From contig JAUVKN010000113.1 of assembly GCA_030596245.1 (NCBI GenBank), forward strand, positions 1-11,209: DNA of 11,209 bases, written 5' to 3'. A program made the position numbers and the translations under genes. Below are positions 1-7,358 of this stretch, piece after piece (position 1 is the stretch's first letter; every line of letters begins with the position of its first letter). Source of the stretch: Bacteroidia bacterium (GTDB lineage Bacteria > Bacteroidota > Bacteroidia > Bacteroidales > GCA-2748055). Below the pieces are notes generated by a model that did no database searches, was not told the origin of the DNA, and worked only from the letters and a program-made list of their open reading frames with translations.

Positions 1-887
1 GACATAAAAATTGGAATATTAAATCCGAAAAGCTTGTAAATGAATTTGCCTCTGCTCCCCTGCACGGCATAATGGTTGCCTTTGGATTTTTCCATTCCGT
101 GATCATGACAACTGATTTGATGGCATCTATATCTGGGAACATTATCAAATTCCCTCATGATATTAGATTTATCGGTTCTAATATCCCATTGTGAGAAATG
201 GTACCGGCAAGTCTCCGGCCAGATTAAGATGGTATCGCCCTGAGCAAGGCATTGGTTAAAAATCTCATCCCAGATTCCCAGTACTTTTGAACTTGACTCA
301 AATCCATTCGGGCCGTCCAGCCTGTATCCATCCACTCCATAATTGAGAGAATACTTGACCCAAACATCTGTCCACCACTCTCTGAATTCTTTATTATCAT
401 AATCAAAATCTTTCATCCGCCAGCTTTCACCTTTGAACCAGTCAGGATGCTCCAGAATAAGGGGACTTTCATTCAATACACCATGGGTAATGACGTCTAA
501 AAATACTTTTATCCCCCTCCTGTGAGCTTCATCAATCATCGATTTAAAATCCTCCCCTGTACCTAAATCAGGATCAAACTCATCTGGTCTGATGCAGGCA
601 TACACCGATTTAATTCCACAAAAATGATTGGTTGCGTTACAATATCCGGCAAGCCAGATCCCATTAATACCTAACTCTTCAAGGTACGGTAATTTCGCCT
701 CTAAACTCTTGAAATTTCCACTGCCACTTCCTTCTCCGGCTCCATTTGGTGAAGTAAAGGCATACGGATTTATCTCGTAAATTATCAGATCTCTTGTCCA
801 GTGAGGAGCAATCTCTTTTTGTGCGAAAACCGACTGATAGGATAAAAAAGAAATGATAGTAAAAAGAAAGAAATAGTAATTTTTCAT
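1..887 (-). CDS. Secreted GH13-like alpha-amylase family protein (3' end outside window)
   Basis: Open for 295 codons from ATG at 887 to the window edge, so the C-terminus is missing. Residues 1-22 form a signal peptide, with probable cleavage before Gln23 (FA|QKE). The rest follows a GH13 (beta/alpha)8 barrel: WTRDLIIYEINPYAF (30-44) is the usual first strand, GVDGYRLDGPNG (184-195) is conserved region II with predicted nucleophile Asp191, Glu225 in IWPE fits the acid/base of region III, and SCHDHG (259-264) resembles region IV. Region I is unusual: DVITHG (131-136) lacks the Asn of the normal D-x-x-x-N-H. GH13 enzymes cleave or transfer alpha-glucosidic bonds, but the exact substrate cannot be read here. 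It starts 30 bp after the M14 gene and is probably the last visible member of the leftward operon. The fold assignment is firm; classical amylase activity is not. Confidence 0.85.
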   Translation of the reverse strand, partial: MKNYYFFLFTIISFLSYQSVFAQKEIAPHWTRDLIIYEINPYAFTSPNGAGEGSGSGNFKSLEAKLPYLEELGINGIWLAGYCNATNHFCGIKSVYACIRPDEFDPDLGTGEDFKSMIDEAHRRGIKVFLDVITHGVLNESPLILEHPDWFKGESWRMKDFDYDNKEFREWWTDVWVKYSLNYGVDGYRLDGPNGFESSSKVLGIWDEIFNQCLAQGDTILIWPETCRYHFSQWDIRTDKSNIMREFDNVPRYRCHQISCHDHGMEKSKGNHYAVQGSRGKFIYKLFGFNIPIFM

Positions 888-917
888 TTTCTTATACATT
901 TTACGAATGGCTGCTGG

Positions 918-2075
918 TTATTCCCAATACAACCTGTTGTCCAGTAGATAGTCCAACATCTCTTCATACAGGTTCAATTGAATATCTAAAATATCACCAT
1001 GAGTGACAAATGGTTCAGGGAACCTTTCGGAAGTAGTTCCATGACTGCATTCAAAAGTAAAAGCCATGGTGCCTGAAATATGATGCAATGCAGGAATCAA
1101 ATTAAAAGTTGTGCGTGGGGGAAACTCTTTATCTTCAATAGAAGGTTCACTATTCCAATCATGAAGGACATGAGCCAGACCTGCATTTTTGTATCGATGA
1201 TTTAGCCGGTTACGAATATCATCAATACGCACCTTCATAAACCACGGTAAATAGCTGGCCATGAGGATCATTGGTTTATTTTCGTGAGAATGCAGGGAAA
1301 CCGTAATATCGGGCACTTCGGAACGGGTTATATCCAGGATGGCTTTTGTCTCATCGGCCATGGGCGAGAAAAAATCATCATGCATCGGATTTATCCCATC
1401 ATCATTGAAATAGGCCCCAAGAATTTTCACATTGCCTTTCATGGGATGAACGGCTTTGGCACCAGGCCATCCATAGAAGGATCCGTCCTTCCGGGTCCCC
1501 TGACCATATTTTGTCATTATTTCTGTTGGAAGTCCCACGAAACTGTCATACGGGCATCTATTACGTCCGTCAGGATTGCCACACGGGACAATAATAATCC
1601 GGCATTTCTCCATCTTGCTTTTTAAGGAAGTCCAATCCTTTCCACGATAATCCTCACCCGTTTCTGCAACATGGATCAGGTTAACCAAGCCAACGATATT
1701 TTCAAGTTCCTGTCCATGAACAGGACCCAGGAAAAAAACCACCGGTTTGCTGCTGCTGTCTTTCTTTGCATAAAATGCCGGATTCCGGGCCGCAACTGCC
1801 GAATTATAATTGGCCCGGGAATGAAAGTTGTCTTTTGTCCCATAATACACAGCATAAACCGGCAAGCCCCCCGGGGAGATCGCTATGACCTCTGCTTTCC
1901 CGGTTTTAATATCCATGATCTCTTCTTGAATATCGGATAACTTTGATTTATAAAAACCAGGTATATCGGTAGGATTGGGCGGATCACCGGCTTCAATCAC
2001 GATCTGGGAAAATGAAATCTCAGACGAGGTTATGATCATTAAGATCAGGCAAATGGATAATCGTATTTTCTTCAT
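918..2075 (-). CDS. Secreted M14-type zinc carboxypeptidase-like protein
   Basis: I place the start at ATG 2075 (385 aa), because the MKKIRLSICLILMIITS signal peptide begins there; an upstream in-frame ATG at 2105 overlaps the preceding gene. Predicted cleavage is FS|QIV. In 385-aa numbering the zinc motif HGQE is at 120-123 (His120, Glu123), NPDGRNR at 167-173 supplies the family's Asn/Arg substrate-binding motif, SLHSHE carries the third zinc ligand (most likely His262), and FTFECSHG contains the likely catalytic Glu342. All the residues expected of an active M14 metallopeptidase are therefore present. M14 enzymes remove C-terminal residues or hydrolyse amide bonds, including in cell-wall peptides; this one should act in the periplasm or outside. 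It begins 10 bp after the esterase stop, so the two are probably co-transcribed. The substrate is unknown; an amidase role on a peptide-decorated glycan is only a guess. Confidence 0.83.
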   Translation of the reverse strand: MKKIRLSICLILMIITSSEISFSQIVIEAGDPPNPTDIPGFYKSKLSDIQEEIMDIKTGKAEVIAISPGGLPVYAVYYGTKDNFHSRANYNSAVAARNPAFYAKKDSSSKPVVFFLGPVHGQELENIVGLVNLIHVAETGEDYRGKDWTSLKSKMEKCRIIIVPCGNPDGRNRCPYDSFVGLPTEIMTKYGQGTRKDGSFYGWPGAKAVHPMKGNVKILGAYFNDDGINPMHDDFFSPMADETKAILDITRSEVPDITVSLHSHENKPMILMASYLPWFMKVRIDDIRNRLNHRYKNAGLAHVLHDWNSEPSIEDKEFPPRTTFNLIPALHHISGTMAFTFECSHGTTSERFPEPFVTHGDILDIQLNLYEEMLDYLLDNRLYWE

Positions 2076-2085
2076 AGTATTTATT

Positions 2086-3930
2086 TTATTGATCAGTATT
2101 AACACCGATGGTTATGGTAAACGTTCCCCAGGTAACATTTCTCTTGATTGTTTTCCACTCCTTGACTTCATAACTGGCAAGAAATTTAATCTGATGTCCG
2201 ATGGGACAATCTTCAGAAATATGGATCACGGAAGATACTGCATACCCGTCGCCCCATTTATCGGGTTGCAGGTCCACATGTATGCGTTCATTGTCTATAT
2301 ATGGATCATCATAGTATAACCTGGTGCGGTGACTTACCTCATAGACCATAATTGATTCACCGGGTTCTGCTATGTTATTTCCGTTGCCACTGCCAAAGAT
2401 CTCACTATCCCCATCATCTATTCCAATATTTGTAAACTCAGGAACATCATACATGACCGGTGCTTCAAACTCATCTGACCACCTGTTTTGATTGTCAGAA
2501 ATGGAAAGATGAAATTTCAACCTGAAGGGAGCACCATTGGTTGGGGGCGGGTTAGATGCTGTAATCTTGAAGTCCTGTGTAATCCATTCAGGTTCACCGG
2601 GCACTAATTCGTCTATTTCAATCACAGGATTGGCTATGGAAACATCGCTGCTGGAGCAACTCAGTTCCACTTTAAGATTTTTCGCGATGCTGCCGCCCCT
2701 GTTCAGCAGGCGAAGTTTTAATTTGCATGCTCCCTTTTGATCAATGAAAATATTCTCATTATTCACTTTATGTGTCACATAAACTACTTCAGCCGGATCT
2801 CTCTTTTTATAGATCCCAATCTGATGGCTCTCGTGATTTACTGAAAAACTGATCCTTCCCTCAGCATCACTCTTCAGGCTGACCAGCTCCCTGCTATCCT
2901 GCGTTTCATTAAAATCCAGCATTGTGTATGCACTGTTTGGTTCATAGCATGGAGGGGTTTTTACGTTTAGCAGGACTCCGGGAATGATCCAGCCATGGGG
3001 CTGCCATTTCCTGGTGGTGATCCCCATCCCTCCCTTTGTGACACCCTTCATTTCGATATACCCTGTTTTATCCAAATTACTCTCAATCTCATATCCCCAG
3101 ATTTCAAAATCGGGGTAAAGGTCGGCATGGTGCCAGCGCTCAGGTGCAGGATTTGGATTATTAAAGGATGAAACAACAAAACCAAACGCATCTTTCAAAC
3201 CCTGGGGCATCAAACTATGCCCCCCCTCATAAACCTGGTATTCATACGTCAGGTTACCCTCCTGCAGGGCTCCGGCATGAACCTCATCATTCAGGTAAAC
3301 CAACTCCCCGGTGGTGCTGTTATGAAATCTCAGGTTCACCCCATGAAGGTTCTTAAACAGGTACCTGACGCAGTACAGGGTATGATTGTCAGGATAACCA
3401 ATGAAAAACTCAGGTGAGCCTTTGGAGTTTACTGCTGTACCAACCAGCTGGGGGTACTTTCCTGCTATAAAGAAAGACATGATCCCCCCCATGCTATGTC
3501 CTATGATCGCCCTGTTTGCCCTGTCAGTCAGGGTCCGGTATTGTGAATCAATGTGGTTAACAAACTCCGGGAAATAATCTTTAAATTGAGTCTCATAGTT
3601 GATATTGGAATGGTATCCTATGTTGTATGGCCGTATATCCGAATCGACCGACCGGCCGTTCCAGGCGACAATGATTACAGGATTCTCCTTCACCAACCCT
3701 GCAAGTACATCTGATAACCTGGATATATGACTTCCTTTATTGCCATGGAAATAGTATATGACAGGATATGATTTTCCGGAAGTGGAATAATCATCCGGTA
3801 AGAAAATCCTGTACGGCTTCTCCCGGTTAAACACCTCGCTGAAATGAGATTTATCTACCTGGGATAACAGACTGCCGGGAAGCACCAAAAGTACAAACAG
3901 CAACAGAATGGATGATGGACTTTTTTTCAT
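2086..3930 (-). CDS. Secreted alpha/beta-hydrolase esterase with large beta-rich C-terminal region
   Basis: A 614-aa protein with a signal peptide (1-23, LS|QVD). Residues about 30-255 form a PF00756-like esterase domain: RIFLPDDY and the oxyanion-hole segment YYFHGNKGS (59-67), nucleophile Ser146 in GHSMGG, a candidate acid at Asp215, and likely catalytic His238 in EGGHSLMPQG. This family includes feruloyl, acetyl-xylan and S-formylglutathione esterases; secretion favours a glycan-ester substrate. Residues 260-614 are unlike the core family and contain a region resembling CARDB/Ig-type strands (about 395-490) followed by GSGNGNNIAEPGE (513-525), a Gly/Asn-rich motif seen in many secreted Bacteroidota proteins. 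No type IX sorting domain is visible at the C-terminus. It lies 56 bp downstream of the GDSL esterase and 10 bp upstream of the M14 gene. The esterase call is solid; the role of the C-terminal half is unknown and may be binding. Confidence 0.82.
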   Translation of the reverse strand: MKKSPSSILLLFVLLVLPGSLLSQVDKSHFSEVFNREKPYRIFLPDDYSTSGKSYPVIYYFHGNKGSHISRLSDVLAGLVKENPVIIVAWNGRSVDSDIRPYNIGYHSNINYETQFKDYFPEFVNHIDSQYRTLTDRANRAIIGHSMGGIMSFFIAGKYPQLVGTAVNSKGSPEFFIGYPDNHTLYCVRYLFKNLHGVNLRFHNSTTGELVYLNDEVHAGALQEGNLTYEYQVYEGGHSLMPQGLKDAFGFVVSSFNNPNPAPERWHHADLYPDFEIWGYEIESNLDKTGYIEMKGVTKGGMGITTRKWQPHGWIIPGVLLNVKTPPCYEPNSAYTMLDFNETQDSRELVSLKSDAEGRISFSVNHESHQIGIYKKRDPAEVVYVTHKVNNENIFIDQKGACKLKLRLLNRGGSIAKNLKVELSCSSSDVSIANPVIEIDELVPGEPEWITQDFKITASNPPPTNGAPFRLKFHLSISDNQNRWSDEFEAPVMYDVPEFTNIGIDDGDSEIFGSGNGNNIAEPGESIMVYEVSHRTRLYYDDPYIDNERIHVDLQPDKWGDGYAVSSVIHISEDCPIGHQIKFLASYEVKEWKTIKRNVTWGTFTITIGVNTDQ

Positions 3931-3986
3931 TATTTAATCCTCTCTAAAAAAATTTAAATATTCTCCGTTTTAATAATATCCATTCC

Positions 3987-5105
3987 TTATTTTTCATCAT
4001 TGCTTCCCTGAAGGATACTTTCCAGCAATAATTGATAAGCATCAGCCTGCCTGTAAAATCCAAGATCAGTGGGATGGGTCCCGTCAACTGTACCCTCCCC
4101 GTCAAAGCCAAGTTGCCCCTCTGCAATCTGGTAATAGAGGTTCCTGGTTCCGCTGTTTAACAGATTCTCATACGCACTCCTTAAAGCTCTGCGGCTTTCA
4201 CTATTTCTCAACCTTCTCTTTTCGACCAGAAAAGCATCGTTGTAAGTAACCCCCTCCGCCAGTACAATGGGAGTATCAGGATGTGCTTTTCGCAGAATAT
4301 TTACAAAAGGTTCAACCCGGACTGCAACTTCATCAGCCTGCAGGTTAGGCAGACAGTCAATAAAATAGATCAACGGATCCAGTTCCGCAAGCAACTCAGC
4401 CATCTCGGGTTCCATTCTACCATTGCCCGAGAATCCCAGGTTAATAATTTCACGATGGAAACGCCTTCCAAGGATGGCAGTTGAACACATTCCGGGCCGG
4501 GATGCGCACCCTCCCTGAATAATGGAAGTACCATAGAACACAATGGGCTTTCTGGTATCCGGCGGGACGCTTTCGATCCTGAATGCTTCAGATATCCCAA
4601 TTTTGACATATTCAATTCCATTGTACAGGGGGAGATATAACATAAACTCACGTGTGCCCTCAGCAATACCTTCTACGAGGGTAACCGTGTTTTCTCTGTT
4701 TTCAGGCCGGCCCACCCCCAACCAGTGCCATGAACCATCCTCCCTTTTCACATAAAGGTCAACTCCGCTGACTCCGGTGGCAGCAAAATGATTCATCGAC
4801 AGATTCTCGCCTGTTAAACCCCAGCTTGCCTTTATGGTTGTGGCATCTGTGATAAACCGCACATAAAATCCAGCTGTATGATGACTGAGGTTCCAGACAG
4901 GTTCCCGAACAATCTCTTCCGCTTTTGCCGGCAGGCGGTTATAAGATAAGGAATCACTCTTCCAACCTTTGCCTTCTATACCAAGCTCCCTAATGTCGGT
5001 CCAGGTATACCCGTCATCATCGGACATCTCTTTTACTGGCTGTCCGTAACACAATACGGGGGAAAACAGCAGGGAGAGGATAGATGTTAATACTAATATT
5101 TTCAT
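3987..5105 (-). CDS. Secreted SGNH/GDSL esterase with N-terminal GxDLY domain
   Basis: I choose ATG 5105 (372 aa) over the in-frame ATG at 5144, because MKILVLTSILSLLFSPVLCYG is a clean signal peptide, cleaved YG|QPV. The N-terminal part (about 40-185) is a beta-rich domain with the signature SGVDLYVKREDGSWHWLG, matching the GxDLY domain that precedes SGNH catalytic domains in Bacteroidota. The catalytic part (about 187-365) has all four SGNH blocks: Ser194 in YGTSIIQGG, Gly224 in NLGFSGNG, Asn254 in DCLPN, and Asp341/His344 in DGTHPTDLG. The nucleophile context is GTS rather than GDS, as is usual for this subfamily. Such enzymes hydrolyse O-acyl esters, often on polysaccharides. It is the first gene of the leftward string, facing the divergent spacer, and is followed by a second esterase of another fold, which suggests a multiply acylated substrate (inference). 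Confidence 0.88.
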   Translation of the reverse strand: MKILVLTSILSLLFSPVLCYGQPVKEMSDDDGYTWTDIRELGIEGKGWKSDSLSYNRLPAKAEEIVREPVWNLSHHTAGFYVRFITDATTIKASWGLTGENLSMNHFAATGVSGVDLYVKREDGSWHWLGVGRPENRENTVTLVEGIAEGTREFMLYLPLYNGIEYVKIGISEAFRIESVPPDTRKPIVFYGTSIIQGGCASRPGMCSTAILGRRFHREIINLGFSGNGRMEPEMAELLAELDPLIYFIDCLPNLQADEVAVRVEPFVNILRKAHPDTPIVLAEGVTYNDAFLVEKRRLRNSESRRALRSAYENLLNSGTRNLYYQIAEGQLGFDGEGTVDGTHPTDLGFYRQADAYQLLLESILQGSNDEK

Positions 5106-5240
5106 AATTTTGAATATTGAAAATTTCGTTGTATAATATGGCAATGTAAAATTTTATGAATACTTTTACTTCTCTATCACAAAGCTTTTATATGGTTTAT
5201 TTTTCCTTACGTTAACTTATTTTTTATAATCTATAAAAAA
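5106..5240. promoter_or_regulatory. Divergent intergenic spacer, probable site of both operon promoters
   Basis: This 135-bp spacer separates the two gene strings and is far more AT-rich than the flanking genes, so both promoters probably lie here (inference from layout). I looked for the Bacteroidota promoter form (TTTG near -33, TAnnTTTG near -7) on both strands and found no convincing pair. Small symmetric elements are present: AAAGCTTT at 5181-5188 and the inverted repeat TTATA-atc-TATAA at 5224-5236 just before the rightward start. Neither is long enough to name an operator. The run of A bases directly before ATG 5241 fits the A-rich, Shine-Dalgarno-independent initiation common in the phylum. 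Confidence 0.5.
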
Positions 5241-5744
5241 ATGAAAGGTACTAAAACATTTACAACATTTCAACTAACCACACTGGTCCTTCTAAGATTA
5301 ATGATTGGTTGGCAGATTTTATATGAAGGGATTTCAAAGTTGCTTATCCCAAACTGGTCATCAGCCGTATTTTTACGGGAATCTCAATGGGTTTTATCAG
5401 GATTTTCCAACTGGATCATTTCGCATGACGGGGTTCTGCAGGTGGTGAACTTCATGAATATATGGGGACTGATAGCTATAGGATTGGGATTAATCCTGGG
5501 TCTTTTTACAAGGGTTGCTGCTATTGCAGGTGCTACCCTGATATTTGTCTATTTTTTAAACAGTCCGCCATTGCTGGGCCTGGAATACAGCTTACCTACT
5601 GAAGGGAACTGCCTGATTTTCAATAAAACACTGATCGAAGCAGTTGGCCTTCTTATTCTGGTAGCCTTTCCTACCAGTTCAATCATGGGACTGGATATGT
5701 TTATTTCACGATTTAAGAAATCCAAAATCAAAAAGGAGGAATAG
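5241..5744 (+). CDS. DoxX-family integral membrane protein
   Basis: A 167-aa hydrophobic protein with about four membrane segments (roughly 11-30, 66-88, 91-107, 130-146) and a basic C-terminal tail. The DoxX signature is clear: RLMIGWQILYEGISKL (19-34), GLILGLFTRVAAIAGA (83-98) and NKTLIEAVGLLIL (128-140). DoxX proteins are named after the small subunit of the archaeal thiosulfate:quinone oxidoreductase, but most bacterial members have no proven activity; some are linked to redox or thiol stress. It is longer than minimal DoxX proteins because of a loop at 35-65. It is the first gene of the rightward string and stops 4 bp before the oxidoreductase start. That spacing makes a partnership with the exported oxidoreductase plausible, for example as a membrane anchor or electron outlet; this is inference. 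Confidence 0.85.
   Translation: MKGTKTFTTFQLTTLVLLRLMIGWQILYEGISKLLIPNWSSAVFLRESQWVLSGFSNWIISHDGVLQVVNFMNIWGLIAIGLGLILGLFTRVAAIAGATLIFVYFLNSPPLLGLEYSLPTEGNCLIFNKTLIEAVGLLILVAFPTSSIMGLDMFISRFKKSKIKKEE
5733..5740 (+). promoter_or_regulatory. Strong Shine-Dalgarno sequence for the Gfo/Idh/MocA gene
   Basis: AAGGAGGA lies inside the last codons of the DoxX gene, 8 bases before ATG 5749. It supports that start over the in-frame ATG at 5770. Such a close match to the anti-Shine-Dalgarno sequence stands out, because the other starts in the window lack one. Confidence 0.65.
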
Positions 5745-5748
5745 AATA

Positions 5749-7323
5749 ATGGAAGATGAACAAAAGGATATGAATGAAAACAGATCCGTCAAGCGCCGGA
5801 CCCTGCTTAAGGCATTGATCGGAATCCCTGTATTGGGATATTTCGCCGCTGAAACTTTGCGGAAATTTAATTTTGACAGGGCTAAAAAATCCAGGGTCAT
5901 CAAAGAACTTGGGCTGGATGATTTAAAAATACCCAAAGTCCTGACAAGCTCTTCAGGGAAAAAGGGAGATCTGATTCGGGTAGGTTTTATCGGTTTTGGG
6001 AACCGGGCTCATCAATTGTCCAATTCTCTTGGTTTCATGCATCCCGATAAGGTAAAAAGCAAGGAAGAGGATGGTTCCCTGGCTGAATGGCTGGAACAGG
6101 AGGATCTGAATGTGGCCATTACCGGTATTTGTGATGTATATGATCTGCATGCTGAAAGAGGGCTCGCTACTGCACACAATGACGTTCGTCCGGGAGGGGT
6201 CTCCGGGCAGAATCTTTCTGCTAAACGATACCTCTCTTATCAGGATCTACTGAACGATAAGGATATTGATGCTGTAGTTATTGCAACACCTGATCATCAT
6301 CATGCAAAGATTACCAGTGAGGCTGTCAAAGCAGGCAAGCATGTGTATTGCGAAAAAAGCATTTGCCGAACCGAGGAAGAACTATATGAAGTATATGATA
6401 CAGTAAGGAATAGTGACCGCGTATTTCAATTGGGGCACCAGATTACCCAGAATGTTGTTTTCCAGCAAGCCAGGGAAATCATAAAGAGAGATATCCTCGG
6501 TAAGATCACCTTGATCGAAACCACAACCAACCGGAATACAGCCAGTGGAGCATGGATAAGGCATCTTGACGATGACGGCAATCCGAAACCCGGGGATGAG
6601 AATTCCATTGATTGGCTCCAGTGGCTCGGTTCACGGCCATACAAGCCTTTCACTACTGACCGCTTCTATAACTGGACCAAATGGTTCGATTACGATATGG
6701 GAATGATCGGTCAGTTATTCACCCATGAATTCGATGCTGTAAACCAGCTGTTAAGAATAGGAATTCCAACATCTGCTGTAGCCTCGGGTGGGATTTACTA
6801 TTGGAAGGACAACCGGGAAATACCTGATATGCTGAATGTTGCCTTTGAATATCCTGAAAAAGAGATGACATTAACTTACAGCGCCAGCCTTTCATCAAGC
6901 CGGCAAAGAGGACGGGTATTCAACGGACACGATGCCTCCATGGAACTGGGGGGATCCCTGAGTGTCACGGCTGACGGGAATTCAAGCCGCTACAAGGAGT
7001 ATCTTAATAAGGGCCTTATTGATCCATCTGTACCTATGATCTCGATTAATCCGATGTCGGGAGGAGATATTGATGCCATTACTTCAGCAACGGAGAAGTA
7101 CTATGCATCCAGGGGGTTAACCACCACCAATATCAATGGCAGAAGGGTTGATGTCACCCACCTGCATATCAAAGAGTGGATCTATGCCATACGAAATGGT
7201 AGCCAGACAAGTGCCAACATTGAACGTGCTTTTGAGGAGGGTGTGGCCTGCGTGATGGCAAATAAATCCTACCAGGAAAAGCGCAGGGTGGAGTGGGATC
7301 CAATCAATCGCAGGATTGTATAA
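5749..7323 (+). CDS. Gfo/Idh/MocA-family oxidoreductase with Tat-like export signal
   Basis: A 524-aa NAD(P)-dependent oxidoreductase. The N-terminus VKRRTLLKALIGIPVLGYFA (14-33) has twin Arg16-Arg17 before a mildly hydrophobic stretch, resembling a Tat signal, so the folded, cofactor-loaded protein is probably exported; there is no clear cleavage site and it could stay anchored. After a linker, RVGFIGFGNRA (77-87) is the dinucleotide-binding glycine motif and ICDVYD (127-132) the end of the second strand. AVVIATPDHHHA (175-186) and AGKHVYCEKS (195-204) follow the family pattern; Lys203 matches the catalytic Lys of the EKP motif, but Pro is replaced by Ser. His326 and Asp329 (HEFD) are further active-site candidates. 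Family members oxidise sugar or inositol hydroxyls, and some (GH109) break glycosidic bonds by transient oxidation. Substrate unknown; co-location with esterases and DUF6807 favours a sugar. Confidence 0.88.
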   Translation: MEDEQKDMNENRSVKRRTLLKALIGIPVLGYFAAETLRKFNFDRAKKSRVIKELGLDDLKIPKVLTSSSGKKGDLIRVGFIGFGNRAHQLSNSLGFMHPDKVKSKEEDGSLAEWLEQEDLNVAITGICDVYDLHAERGLATAHNDVRPGGVSGQNLSAKRYLSYQDLLNDKDIDAVVIATPDHHHAKITSEAVKAGKHVYCEKSICRTEEELYEVYDTVRNSDRVFQLGHQITQNVVFQQAREIIKRDILGKITLIETTTNRNTASGAWIRHLDDDGNPKPGDENSIDWLQWLGSRPYKPFTTDRFYNWTKWFDYDMGMIGQLFTHEFDAVNQLLRIGIPTSAVASGGIYYWKDNREIPDMLNVAFEYPEKEMTLTYSASLSSSRQRGRVFNGHDASMELGGSLSVTADGNSSRYKEYLNKGLIDPSVPMISINPMSGGDIDAITSATEKYYASRGLTTTNINGRRVDVTHLHIKEWIYAIRNGSQTSANIERAFEEGVACVMANKSYQEKRRVEWDPINRRIV

Positions 7324-7358
7324 CATCTGTCTGCCATGGGACTGAAACCGGATTCAAC

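Noticed and set aside
1284..2319. Three open frames of about 90-114 codons on the plus strand opposite the M14 and esterase genes
   Set aside because: They overlap intact genes with conserved catalytic motifs on the other strand and look like chance openings.
5106..5240. Near-matches to sigma70-type or Bacteroidota promoter boxes in the divergent spacer, such as TTGAAA and TATAAT at 5117-5137
   Set aside because: The spacing between boxes is only 9 bases and AT-rich DNA gives such matches by chance, so I did not call a specific promoter.
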